Positions 44,443 through 52,676 of a stretch of DNA of 64,000 bases are shown here, in pieces. The position numbers and the translations under genes were made by a program. The notes beneath the pieces were generated by a model that was not told where the DNA came from, did not search any database, and was given only the letters and a program-made list of their open reading frames with translations. Within the stretch, counting starts at the first letter, position 1, and each line of letters begins with the position of its first letter. Source of the stretch: Bradyrhizobium sp. DOA9 (lineage in GTDB: Bacteria; Pseudomonadota; Alphaproteobacteria; Rhizobiales; Xanthobacteraceae); contig NZ_DF820425.1 of the NCBI RefSeq assembly GCF_000617845.2, positions 2,469,725 to 2,533,724 of the forward strand, given 5' to 3'.

Positions 44443-44823
44443 GTGAGAACGCTGCTCAAAATTGCCATCGTGGCGGTCTGCGCTGCAATCTTCACGGCAG
44501 TGCTCGTGGTCATCGTCGTGGCTGGCATCCTGGGGATGCCATGGAGCAGGACGTTGCAAATATTGAGCTCCGAGACGGGACTGTATCTCTTGCCAACCAT
44601 CATCTTCTTCGAATTCTATTTCCTCACGAACGATCTGTTGGCCTATCTTTGCGAGAAATACGAGCTGGACCTCGGGCTACGTTTCTCGGAGGTGTCATTC
44701 AAGTTCGACCTCGACAACCTTGACACACCCATTCCGCTCAGGACGAAGCTCGTTCAGCTGTATCCGCTCGGCATTCTGCTCGCTCTGCTTGGGTTGGTTG
44801 TCGCGCTGACGATGCGGCAATAG
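44443..44823 (+). CDS. hypothetical membrane protein
   Basis: A 126-aa protein with a clear N-terminal membrane helix (AIVAVCAAIFTAVLVVIVVAGIL), a second hydrophobic stretch (TGLYLLPTIIFFEFYFL) and a third near the C-terminus (LGILLALLGLVVAL). No family recognised. GTG 44443 is chosen, with GAGGGA 9 nt upstream; a longer open frame to 44116 overlaps the LysR gene and is out of character. Monocistronic by appearance. Confidence 0.6.
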   Translation: MRTLLKIAIVAVCAAIFTAVLVVIVVAGILGMPWSRTLQILSSETGLYLLPTIIFFEFYFLTNDLLAYLCEKYELDLGLRFSEVSFKFDLDNLDTPIPLRTKLVQLYPLGILLALLGLVVALTMRQ

Positions 44824-44891
44824 GGCCGGTCCCTCAGGGGCAGCAGCGGGTCAAAGGCGGTCAGGAGGCCGGCTAAGCAACGTCAGAGTGT

Positions 44892-45881
44892 CTACTCGAT
44901 GACTGCGTCGGCGCGCGTAAGCAGGGTGGGCGGCACGTTGATGCCGAGTGCCTTGGCGGTCTGGAGATTTATGACGAGTTCGTACTTTGTCGGCCGTTCG
45001 ACCGGCAGATCACCGGGTTTCGTACCCTTAAGAATCCTGTCGACAAGAGTCGCGGACCGACGAAATTGATCGGCCAGGTCGATTCCGTAGCTCAAGAGAA
45101 GGCCCGCTTCGGCGTATTCTCTCACGGCAGAGATGGCAGGCAGCCGATTTCTGACGGCCATGACTCCAATCTCGCCGCGATGGTTGAACAGCACCCCATC
45201 GCTCAACACGACAAGCACCTGCGCGCGCTCCCTCACCAGTGTCGCGAATGCCGGTTCGAGTATGTCCGGGCCGCGAGCCTCGGCCGAAACCAGGGTCAAG
45301 CCCAGCGTCTGGCCGGCTTCGCGCAGCGATGCCAGCCGCTTCTGGTTGGGCGCAAAGTCGGGATTCCACAGAATCCCCACCCGCGAGACATTCGGCAGGG
45401 TGTCCTTCAGAAATTCGAGCCGCTTGCCGTTGATCTCGTCGCCGGGCTCCGAGCTGAAGCCCGTGACATTGCCGCCAGGGCGCGCAAGACTGGCGACCAG
45501 CCCTGCGCTAACCGGCTCGGCACTGTTCGCCATCACGATCGGAATCGTCCGGGCCGCCTTCATGGCCGCAACCGTGGTCGCGTTGGTCCCGGAAACGATG
45601 ATGTCCACACCGAGACCCGCGACCTCCGTGGCCAGCGTCGCCAGCCGCCCCATGTCTCCGTCGGCAAAACGGTACTCGATGACGATATTCTCGCCGACGC
45701 GGTAGCCGAGGCTTCGCAGGCCCGCTTCAAAGGCTCCAATATTACGGAGTGTTTGCTCCCGCGACGCGCTCGCGAGGTAACCTATTCTATAGACCTTCGT
45801 TGCCGGTTGTTGCGCACGGATGCCTGACGGCCACGTCGCTGCCGCACCGCCGATCAGCCCCATGAACTCGCGTCGTCGCAT
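44892..45881 (-). CDS. ABC transporter substrate-binding protein (TrpX/DUF534-like)
   Basis: A 329-aa exported protein of the ABC_sub_bind (DUF534) family. The twin-arginine signal is MRRREFMGLIGGAAATW. The two-lobe domain contains IGYLASASREQ, IEYRFADGDMGRL, DIIVSGTNATTVAAMKA, GGNVTGFSSEPGDEINGKRLEFLKD and a closing YELVINLQTAKALGINVPPTLL, all typical of the family. No permease or ATPase is adjacent, so this is an orphan; such orphans are numerous in Bradyrhizobium. Ligand unknown. The ribosome binding site is weak. Confidence 0.85.
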   Translation of the reverse strand: MRRREFMGLIGGAAATWPSGIRAQQPATKVYRIGYLASASREQTLRNIGAFEAGLRSLGYRVGENIVIEYRFADGDMGRLATLATEVAGLGVDIIVSGTNATTVAAMKAARTIPIVMANSAEPVSAGLVASLARPGGNVTGFSSEPGDEINGKRLEFLKDTLPNVSRVGILWNPDFAPNQKRLASLREAGQTLGLTLVSAEARGPDILEPAFATLVRERAQVLVVLSDGVLFNHRGEIGVMAVRNRLPAISAVREYAEAGLLLSYGIDLADQFRRSATLVDRILKGTKPGDLPVERPTKYELVINLQTAKALGINVPPTLLTRADAVIE

Positions 45882-46078
45882 TGAGCACCGCGGAGGAAAC
45901 GCCGGTTCAAAGCCTAGCACCTTGCGACGAGATGGCCAGTGAGAATAGGCAATCAATGATGTCCGAGCTGCGTCTCAACGTCCGCTTCGGGTCATATGCG
46001 GGCGTCGAATCATGGTGTCACGTCTGGCAGCGACTCGTTCCTAGTTCAGCGTGGGCCATTGAATCACTCGCCGCCGCA

Positions 46079-46267
46079 TCACAGAGCTTTCAGCAGGCGC
46101 TGATGGAGCGCTGCGGCATTGGGCTGCCGAGCGACCCACTCCAGGTTACGTTCGCCGTCGATCTTCACCCGATACGTACGCGTAGGCGGATGGCCGTGGA
46201 CATGAGCAGAGCCGAGAACGGCGACACCGAGGACCGGGAACGCTGCGATGGCACGCTTGATCTTCAT
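46079..46267 (-). CDS. hypothetical small secreted protein
   Basis: A 62-aa ORF starting MKIKRAIAAFPVLGVAVLGSA, which could be a signal peptide or short anchor, followed by HVHGHPPTRTYRVKIDGERN. No good ribosome binding site and no family recognised. It may be a real small protein or a remnant in this accessory stretch. Confidence 0.3.
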   Translation of the reverse strand: MKIKRAIAAFPVLGVAVLGSAHVHGHPPTRTYRVKIDGERNLEWVARQPNAAALHQRLLKAL

Positions 46268-46327
46268 CTTAGATTCTTACAGGCCTTTGCCGCTTGGCTT
46301 TGAACGAAGGACGGTAGGTGCACACTT

Positions 46328-46555
46328 TCAATCGCGCATTTGCTGGCGCTGGCGATGAAAGACAAAGATCATCACGCCGTTCACGACAAAAACACCGTAG
46401 AAAACGACGGCTGCGTATTCGGCGGGAACCTGAAAAAACATCATTGCAAAGAGCAGGACGATCGCCCATCCGGCGTTAATCATGACTCTCTTGAGCAGCG
46501 CTCCATGGGTAGGGACACCTGCGAACCAGTCGCTCAAGAAGTACCACAGACTCAT
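46328..46555 (-). CDS. hypothetical two-helix membrane protein
   Basis: A 75-aa protein with two membrane helices (about residues 27-43, VMINAGWAIVLLFAMMFFQV, and 49-66, AVVFYGVFVVNGVMIFVF) and a basic tail RQRQQMRD. GAGG lies 5 nt before the ATG. Function unknown. Confidence 0.55.
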   Translation of the reverse strand: MSLWYFLSDWFAGVPTHGALLKRVMINAGWAIVLLFAMMFFQVPAEYAAVVFYGVFVVNGVMIFVFHRQRQQMRD

Positions 46556-46624
46556 ACGGGCCTCATTGTGGCGAGCTGCAATGGATGGGTACGACTCCTG
46601 TAGTCGAACGGTGCTAAGCGTGCA

Positions 46625-46775
46625 TTAACTGGCGCGTGCAACCCGGCACTCCAAAAGCGCCACTTTGTCGCTGACGATCAAGACGACCATTCGTCCCTGA
46701 TTGGCCGAGGATGAAGTAGGTCGCGGGCCGGTCGAGCTCGTGGGCGATCTTCGGCCGGTAGACGTCGGACCAGGG
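46625..46775 (-). pseudogene. possible frameshifted gene remnant
   Basis: On the minus strand one frame reads SDVYRPKIAHELDRPATYFILGQ and then becomes unlike protein, while the next frame takes over with GRMVVLIVSDKVALLECRVA and a stop at 46625. Joined, they read as the C-terminal end of one protein interrupted by a single frameshift near the GQSGTNGR codons. No start or complete domain is visible. It lies in a 450-bp gap (46556-47005) that otherwise has only the TetR promoter. Confidence 0.25.
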
Positions 46776-46903
46776 ACGGTGCCCACCAGTCGGCCGGTCC
46801 TGCACCGTTGGAGGCGGCCTCGACAGAGATGCCGCCCAACGCAGCCTTGGCGCCCCCGTCCGCTCACCATGACGCTTCACGCATTTGCATCTTGTCATTC
46901 ACT

Positions 46904-46919
46904 CTGAATAGTTGTTCAG
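46904..46919. promoter_or_regulatory. candidate TetR operator
   Basis: CTGAATAGTTGTTCAG has 5-bp inverted arms CTGAA/TTCAG and lies about 85 bp before the TetR gene. An 11-bp direct repeat ATTTGCATCTT occurs on both sides (46883 and 46933, 50 bp apart). Either could be the regulator's binding site. Confidence 0.4.
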
Positions 46920-47005
46920 TCCTTGCGGGGCGATTTGCATCTTTTTGCGTGAGAAACGTTCGGCCGCAGGGCGTGCGGCCGGCGTGGTGGGACAGGAAGC
47001 GCGCC

Positions 47006-47686
47006 ATGGTTTATCGGCGGACGCATCAAGTGGTGAAGCGCCTTGCGGCGCGGCGCAGCGCGATTTTGGCGGCAGCGCGGGAGGCGGCGGCGGAAGGCGG
47101 GATGGCGGCGGTGCAGATCGCGCCGGTCGCGGTCCGGGCCAATGTCGCGGCCGGCACGGTCTACCGCTATTTCCCCTCCAAGGCAGAGCTGATCTCCGAG
47201 CTCATTGCCGAAGTCTCCCGCGATGAGCTCGCGGCGATCCGAAGGGCGGCCGATGCCGCGCCGGGGCCGTCCTCGGCGCTGGCCGCCGCGGTCACCACCG
47301 TGGCGGTCCATACGCTGTCGCAGCGCCGGCTGGCCTGGGGCATCCTGGCCGAGCCGGTCGATGTCGATGTCAGCGCCTCCCGCCTTGCCAGCCGGCGCGA
47401 GATCGCCGGCGAGATCGCTGGCCGGATCGACGCTGCAGTGCGCGCCGGCCATCTGCCGGCACAGGACACCGCGCTCGCCGCCACCGCCTTGCTCGGCGCG
47501 CTGCACGAGGCTCTGGTCGGCCCGCTCGCGCCCGACAATCTCGATGATCCCGTCAAGATGCGCGATGCGGTGCAGACCGTGACGTTGCTGGCGCTGCGCG
47601 CCGTCGGCGTCATGGACGCCCGCGCCCGTGGTCTCGTGGTGCAGCAGACGCTGCTGCCGACGACCAAGGCGCTGGTCGGCGCGTAA
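47006..47686 (+). CDS. TetR family transcriptional regulator
   Basis: A 226-aa regulator. The HTH is at about residues 15-60 (ARRSAILAAAREAAAEGGMAAVQIAPVAVRANVAAGTVYRYFPSKAELI). The C-terminal domain includes LGALHEALVGPLAP, typical of TetR_C domains. Ligand and targets unknown; no divergent or co-directional partner is close except the converging pyruvate kinase gene, so it may act at a distance or only on itself. AGGAAG lies 6 nt before ATG 47006; a longer frame upstream is not protein-like. Confidence 0.85.
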   Translation: MVYRRTHQVVKRLAARRSAILAAAREAAAEGGMAAVQIAPVAVRANVAAGTVYRYFPSKAELISELIAEVSRDELAAIRRAADAAPGPSSALAAAVTTVAVHTLSQRRLAWGILAEPVDVDVSASRLASRREIAGEIAGRIDAAVRAGHLPAQDTALAATALLGALHEALVGPLAPDNLDDPVKMRDAVQTVTLLALRAVGVMDARARGLVVQQTLLPTTKALVGA

Positions 47687-47841
47687 GAAAAAGCGCGCCG
47701 CGGGCGAGGTGGCGAGGTGATCGCGCTCAGGCCGTTGCCCGAGCGGGTCTTTTCGCAAAACCCCCGCAAATCCGGCCGAGCGGGCCGGCTACTGTGCATG
47801 GGGTTGTTTTTCGACTTTTTGTTTGGCCGCCCCCGGCGGGG

Positions 47842-49278
47842 CTACATGTTGGCGTCGCCCTCGGGACCGACCGAGGCGATGCGCACCATGTTGGTGGTGC
47901 CGGGAATGCCGAGCGGCACGCCGGCGACGATGATGACGCGCTGACCGGCGCGGACGAAGCCGTCGCGGAACGCGATCTGGCCGGCGCGGCTGACCATGTC
48001 GTCCTGGTCGCGCGCGTCCTCCGCCACCACGCAATGCACGCCCCAGGTCACCGCGAGCCGTCGGCCGGCGGTGATGTTCGGCGTGATCGCCACGATCGGC
48101 GGCTTCGGCCGCTCGCGCGCCACGCGCACGGCGGTCGAGCCCGACGAGGTCCAGCAGATCAAGGCCGGCAAATCGAGCGTCTCGGCGATCTGCCGGGCGG
48201 CGTCGGCGATGGCATCGCCCGCGGTGGATTCCGGCGCCGGACGCTGCGCCATGATCACCGAACGATAGGTCGGGTCGCGCTCGACCTCCTCGCCGATCCG
48301 GTTCATGGTCGAGACCGCCTCGACCGGGAATTTGCCGGCCGCCGATTCCGCCGACAGCATGATGGCATCGGCGCCCTCATAGACCGCGGTGGCGACGTCG
48401 GAGACTTCGGCGCGCGTCGGCACCGGAGACTGGATCATCGATTCCAGCATCTGGGTCGCGATCACCACCGGCTTGCCGGCGCGGCGCGCCATCCGCGTCA
48501 TCTGCTTCTGCAGGCTCGGCACCCGCTCCAGCGGCAGCTCGACGCCGAGGTCGCCGCGCGCCACCATCAGCGCATCGGAGGCCTCGATGATGTCGGCGAG
48601 GCGGTCGATCGCCTGCGGCTTCTCGATCTTGGCCATCACGGCGGCGCGGCCGCGGATCATCTTCTTGGCTTCGATCACGTCGTCGGCGCGCTGCACGAAG
48701 GACAGCGCGATCCAGTCGACGCCGGTGACCAGGGCCGCCTCGAGATCGGCGCGGTCCTTGGGCGTCATCGCCGAGACCGGCAAATCGGTGTCGGGCAGGC
48801 TGACGCCCTTGCGGTCGCTCATCCTGCCGCCGACGACGACGCGCGTCACGGCATGCTGCTTGGAGGTCTCCTCCGCGATCAGCCGTACCTTGCCGTCGTC
48901 GAGCAGCAGCGCATGGCCGGGCCTGAGCGCGGCCAGGATCTCCGGATGCGGGAGATGGACGCGCGTGGCATCGCCCGGCGCCTTGTCGGAATCCAGCGTG
49001 AAGGTCTGGCCGTTCTGGAGCTGGATCGCCCCTTCGGCAAAGGAGCCCAGTCTCAGCTTCGGGCCCTGCAGGTCGACCAGGATGCCGATCGGCCGGCCGT
49101 AGCTAGACTCGACGTTGCGGATCGTCGCCACCAGCTCCCGCATCTTGTCATGCGGGGTGTGGCTCATGTTGATGCGGAACAGGTCGGCGCCGGCCTCGAA
49201 CAGGCGGCGGATCATCGCGAGGTCTGAAGAGGCCGGTCCCAGGGTCGCGAGAATCTTGATACGGCGAAGACGCCTCAT
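47842..49278 (-). CDS. pyk: pyruvate kinase
   Basis: A 478-aa glycolytic enzyme that converts phosphoenolpyruvate and ADP to pyruvate and ATP. The signature is complete: IKILATLGPAS, FRINMSHT, ILVDLQGPKLR, the active-site segment VMAKIEKPQAIDRL (catalytic Lys), DALMVARGDLGVELP, TQMLESMI and ADAIMLSAESAAGKFPVEAV. The C-terminal domain has ICWTSSGSTAVRVARERP. Its ATG overlaps the stop of the DUF1036 gene (ATGA), so the two form an operon. It ends near the converging TetR gene. Confidence 0.98.
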   Translation of the reverse strand: MRRLRRIKILATLGPASSDLAMIRRLFEAGADLFRINMSHTPHDKMRELVATIRNVESSYGRPIGILVDLQGPKLRLGSFAEGAIQLQNGQTFTLDSDKAPGDATRVHLPHPEILAALRPGHALLLDDGKVRLIAEETSKQHAVTRVVVGGRMSDRKGVSLPDTDLPVSAMTPKDRADLEAALVTGVDWIALSFVQRADDVIEAKKMIRGRAAVMAKIEKPQAIDRLADIIEASDALMVARGDLGVELPLERVPSLQKQMTRMARRAGKPVVIATQMLESMIQSPVPTRAEVSDVATAVYEGADAIMLSAESAAGKFPVEAVSTMNRIGEEVERDPTYRSVIMAQRPAPESTAGDAIADAARQIAETLDLPALICWTSSGSTAVRVARERPKPPIVAITPNITAGRRLAVTWGVHCVVAEDARDQDDMVSRAGQIAFRDGFVRAGQRVIIVAGVPLGIPGTTNMVRIASVGPEGDANM

Positions 49279-49856
49279 GGCTTATTTCCAGGCGGGGGTG
49301 GCAGGCCGGGCGAGCCCGGGGGCGTAGCACCGGGCGGGCTATTGGGCAAACCCGGAACGCCGCCCGGGCCCACCGGGCCGGGCAGGCCAGGCACGCGTTG
49401 TTGCGCCGGCTGTTCGTTGGCGTCGGTCAGCTGCACCGTCCAGGCCCGCTGCTCGCCGGTGTCGACCTCGAAATAGCCGGTGCGGTCATAGCCGCGCGCC
49501 AGGCAATCCTCGGTGCCGCGGATGGTGAACTCCTTGTCGCGGGAGCACATGAAGGCCTGGCCCGACCATTCGCCGCCGCGGTCGTAGTCGATGGCGTAGA
49601 TGTAGTAATAGCGGGCGACCAGCGTGCCCCGCAGCAGCGTCTCGCAGGAGCGGGACGAAATGTTCCACCAGCCCTCGGTGGTCCAGCCCTCGGCGTCCTT
49701 GTAGCCGAGCGCAATCCCGACCCGGCTCGACGTGTTGTTGCAGAGGCGGAAATCGGCGGAGGCGGGGCTGGCGGCGAGGCACAGCAGGGCGACCGCCAGC
49801 ACCGGGACCAACCGGGCAAGCAGACGAAGCGGGAAGCGGGAAGATTCGGTCGTCAT
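49275..49856 (-). CDS. DUF1036 secreted protein with Pro/Gly tail
   Basis: A 193-aa protein with a signal peptide (cleavage near ASPASA, about residue 35) and the DUF1036 domain (about 36-140). Conserved aromatics and cysteines are visible: FRLCNNTSSRVGIALGYKD, TEGWWNISSRSCETLL, YYYIYAIDYDRGGEWSG, FMCSRDKEFTIRGTEDCLARGYDRTGYFEVDTG. A Pro/Gly-rich tail of about 45 residues follows. Function unknown. It is translationally coupled to pyk, a pairing I recognise in Hyphomicrobiales. Confidence 0.92.
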   Translation of the reverse strand: MTTESSRFPLRLLARLVPVLAVALLCLAASPASADFRLCNNTSSRVGIALGYKDAEGWTTEGWWNISSRSCETLLRGTLVARYYYIYAIDYDRGGEWSGQAFMCSRDKEFTIRGTEDCLARGYDRTGYFEVDTGEQRAWTVQLTDANEQPAQQRVPGLPGPVGPGGVPGLPNSPPGATPPGSPGLPPPPGNKP

Positions 49857-50011
49857 TGTCGCGGAAGCTATACCAGATCATTGACGATTTGGCGTTGGGC
49901 CGGGGTCAGCCGGGCTGTGCCCCTTTGCGCCGCGATATGGCAAAATCTGTGACAACACCCACCTGATCCCCTAAGGGTGACTTCCATCGGGACGGGTTAG
50001 GGACGACAGCC

Positions 50012-50317
50012 ATGGCCATCGACGACAAAACCAGAACGGAGCTCGAGGCGGCCGCTTTCCGGCGCCTGGTTGATCATTTGCGGAGCCGGACGGACGTCCA
50101 GAACATCGACCTGATGAATTTGGCCGGTTTCTGCCGCAACTGCCTCTCCAACTGGCTGAAGGACGCCGCGGACGCCCAGGGCGTCGCCTTGAGCAAGGAC
50201 GAGAGCCGGGAGGCCGTCTACGGCATGCCCTACGAGACCTGGAAGGCGAAGCACCAGGGCACGGCCACGTCCGAGCAACTCGAGGCGATGAAGAAGGTCC
50301 ATCCCCACGGGCATTGA
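50012..50317 (+). CDS. DUF1244 protein
   Basis: A 101-aa protein of the DUF1244 family with the conserved block IDLMNLAGFCRNCLSNWLKDAADAQG (about residues 33-58), including a CxxC-like FCRNC pair, and YGMPYETWKAKHQ. Structurally characterised homologues are small helical proteins; function unknown. It lies upstream of gapR in the same direction. Confidence 0.93.
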   Translation: MAIDDKTRTELEAAAFRRLVDHLRSRTDVQNIDLMNLAGFCRNCLSNWLKDAADAQGVALSKDESREAVYGMPYETWKAKHQGTATSEQLEAMKKVHPHGH

Positions 50318-50502
50318 ACGGCCGAGCCCTGAGTCGCACCACACAACAGCTTTCTTTGCATCAGTGCAGGAAGGTGTGGGCGCGCTGTGGACGAGCGCGA
50401 TGCTTGCTTGAACGCTGGGAGCGCCGATCCTAAGGGTCTACCCAGCACGCGCGGTGGATGCCGGCGTCACCTCGTTTTGCCAGTTCCATTGGGAGTACCA
50501 AG

Positions 50503-50775
50503 ATGGCCACCTCCGCCGCCGTCCGCGACGACGAGCCCGCGACGAAATTTGCCAAGGACCAGCTCAAATCCATCATCGAGCGCATCGAGCGGCTGGAGGA
50601 AGAGAAGAAGGCGATCTCCGACGACATCCGCGACGTCTATGCCGAGAGCAAGGGCAACGGCTACGACGTCAAGGCGCTGCGCACCATCGTGCGCCTGCGC
50701 AAGCAGGACCCCAACGAGCGCGCCGAGGCCGAGACCATTCTCGAGACCTACATGCAGGCGCTGGGGATGCTCTGA
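50503..50775 (+). CDS. gapR: nucleoid-associated protein GapR (DUF2312)
   Basis: A 90-aa helical protein of the DUF2312 family. In Caulobacter GapR binds overtwisted, AT-rich DNA ahead of replication and transcription, helps topoisomerases and is needed for normal growth. The core [54 protein letters not shown] is complete, with the coiled-coil N-terminal helix. ATG 50503 follows GGGAG at 7 nt and matches the family start; an upstream frame adds 15 unlikely residues. Monocistronic by spacing. Confidence 0.95.
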   Translation: MATSAAVRDDEPATKFAKDQLKSIIERIERLEEEKKAISDDIRDVYAESKGNGYDVKALRTIVRLRKQDPNERAEAETILETYMQALGML

Positions 50776-50860
50776 GGACCTCGCCCCGTCCGCGTTGCAG
50801 CGCACCAAGCTTGGGCAACATCTCGGCATCTGCTAGATTGCTCGGTGAAGGGACCGAGCG

Positions 50861-52627
50861 ATGGATGTGCCGGGACCAGAGCGCAGGCTTGCCGCGGTTC
50901 TCGCCGCCGACATGGTCGGCTTCAGCCGGCTGATGGAGGTCGACGAGGCCGGCACGCTTGCGCGTCTCAAGACCCATCGCGTCGAGCTCATCGATCCCGC
51001 CATTGCCAAGAATCGCGGCCGTATCATCAAGACGACCGGCGACGGCATGCTCGCGGAATTCCACAGCGTCGTCGATGCCGTGCTGTGTGCGGCCGAGGTT
51101 CAGCGCCGCATGGCGCGGCGCAACGCCGACGTCCCGCCGCCGCGGTGGATCCAATTCCGCATCGGCATCAATCTCGGCGACGTCATCGTCGATCAGAACG
51201 ACATCTTCGGCGATGGCGTCAACGTCGCGGCACGGCTGGAGACGCTCGCCGAGCCTGGAGGAATCTGCGTCTCCGGCGCGGTGCGCGATCAGGTCGGCGA
51301 CCGGCTGGACGGCGTTCAGTTCGACGATCTCGGTGAACAGAGCGTCAAGAACATCGCCCGTCCCATCCGCATCTTCCGCATCCGGCTGGCGGAGGGGCCT
51401 GCAAGCCTGCCTGACGGGTCCAGTCGTGCTCTGACGCAGCCGGGTGTTTCGAAGAAGCCGTCCATCGCCGTGCTGCCGTTCGCCAATATGAGCGGCGATC
51501 CGGAGCAGGAGTTCTTCGCCGACGGTCTCACCGAGGACATCATCACCGAGCTTTCACGCTTCCACGACCTGCTCGTCATCTCCCGCAACTCGACGTTCGT
51601 CTACAAGGGCAAGGCCGTAAAGGTGCAGGACATCGGCCGCGAGTTCGGGGTCGACTACGTCATCGAAGGCAGCGTTCGCAAGGCCGGGGAGCGCGTCCGC
51701 GTCACCGTGCAGCTGATCGATGCAGAGACCGACCGCCATATCTGGGCCGAACGCTACGACCGCGAGCTCCGGGATATCTTCGCCATCCAGGACGAGATGA
51801 CCCGCGCGATCGTGGCGACGTTGCCGGGTCGGGTGGAAGCCGCAACGCACGACCGCACCAAGCGCAAGCCGACCGACAATATGCCCGCTTACGAATGCGT
51901 GCTGGCCGCAAAGCTCCTGCATCATCGCTCGACCCGCGACGACAACGCTCAGGCGCAGACGCTGCTCAATCGCGCGCTGGCCATGGATCCGAACTATGCC
52001 CACGCTCATGCCTGGAAGGCATGCGTGCTCGGCCAGTGCTGGATCTATGGCTGGTGCGCCGACCGCGAGGCGACCTTCGAGCAGGTGGCTTCCGAGCTGG
52101 AAATTGCGTTGGCGCTCGACGACAACGACGCGGACGTGCACCGAATTCTCGCCGCGCTCAATCTGACGCGACACGACTACGAGAAGGCCACCTATCATCA
52201 GGAGCGTGCACTCGCCCTCAATCCGAACTACGACCTGGTGGTCGTGCAGCAGGGAGAGCTTCTGACCTGGCTCGGCCTGCCGGAGGAAGGCATCGACTGG
52301 ATCAGGAAAGCGATGCGTCTCAACCCCTATCATCCCGAGCGCTTCTGGAGCCATCTCGGCCGCGCTTATTATTGCGCGGAGAAATACGCCGAGGCCGTCG
52401 AGGCATTTTCAAGGATTACGCGCCCCGACTATACCCATCACGCCTTCCTGGCGGCGACATTCGCGCAGATGAAGAACGCGATCGCGGCCGGCGCTCACGC
52501 CGCGGAGGTCTTGAAGCGCGAGCCGGGCTTCTCGGTGGCAGCTTATCTTGCGACGCTGCACTACAAGCGCGAGCCCGACCGGCAGCGCCACGAGGCCGGC
52601 CTCATCGCGGCTGGCTTGCCGGCTTGA
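50861..52627 (+). CDS. class III adenylate/guanylate cyclase with TPR domain
   Basis: A 588-aa soluble protein. The N-terminal class III cyclase domain (about residues 8-180) has metal Asp D17 (ADMVGFSRLME) and D61 (KTTGDGMLAEF). K57 and the IFGDGVNVAARLE segment fit an adenylate cyclase. A FlgO/TolB-N-like domain follows (about 203-330, SIAVLPFANMSGDPEQEFFADGLTEDIITEL) and then TPR repeats (about 370-575). The three-part architecture is common in Bradyrhizobium and Rhizobium, which have many such cyclases. Likely makes cAMP in response to an unknown input through the TPR part. Confidence 0.9.
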   Translation: MDVPGPERRLAAVLAADMVGFSRLMEVDEAGTLARLKTHRVELIDPAIAKNRGRIIKTTGDGMLAEFHSVVDAVLCAAEVQRRMARRNADVPPPRWIQFRIGINLGDVIVDQNDIFGDGVNVAARLETLAEPGGICVSGAVRDQVGDRLDGVQFDDLGEQSVKNIARPIRIFRIRLAEGPASLPDGSSRALTQPGVSKKPSIAVLPFANMSGDPEQEFFADGLTEDIITELSRFHDLLVISRNSTFVYKGKAVKVQDIGREFGVDYVIEGSVRKAGERVRVTVQLIDAETDRHIWAERYDRELRDIFAIQDEMTRAIVATLPGRVEAATHDRTKRKPTDNMPAYECVLAAKLLHHRSTRDDNAQAQTLLNRALAMDPNYAHAHAWKACVLGQCWIYGWCADREATFEQVASELEIALALDDNDADVHRILAALNLTRHDYEKATYHQERALALNPNYDLVVVQQGELLTWLGLPEEGIDWIRKAMRLNPYHPERFWSHLGRAYYCAEKYAEAVEAFSRITRPDYTHHAFLAATFAQMKNAIAAGAHAAEVLKREPGFSVAAYLATLHYKREPDRQRHEAGLIAAGLPA

Positions 52628-52676
52628 TCGACCCGGGGCAAGGACGAACAGAGGGAGCTTTGCTGGTATCCAGGAC

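Noticed and set aside
45881-46303. Plus-strand frame of 140 codons containing SELRLNVRFGS
   Set aside because: It resembles short repeat-derived ORFs often annotated in Bradyrhizobium; no domain, no ribosome binding site, and it overlaps the binding-protein start.
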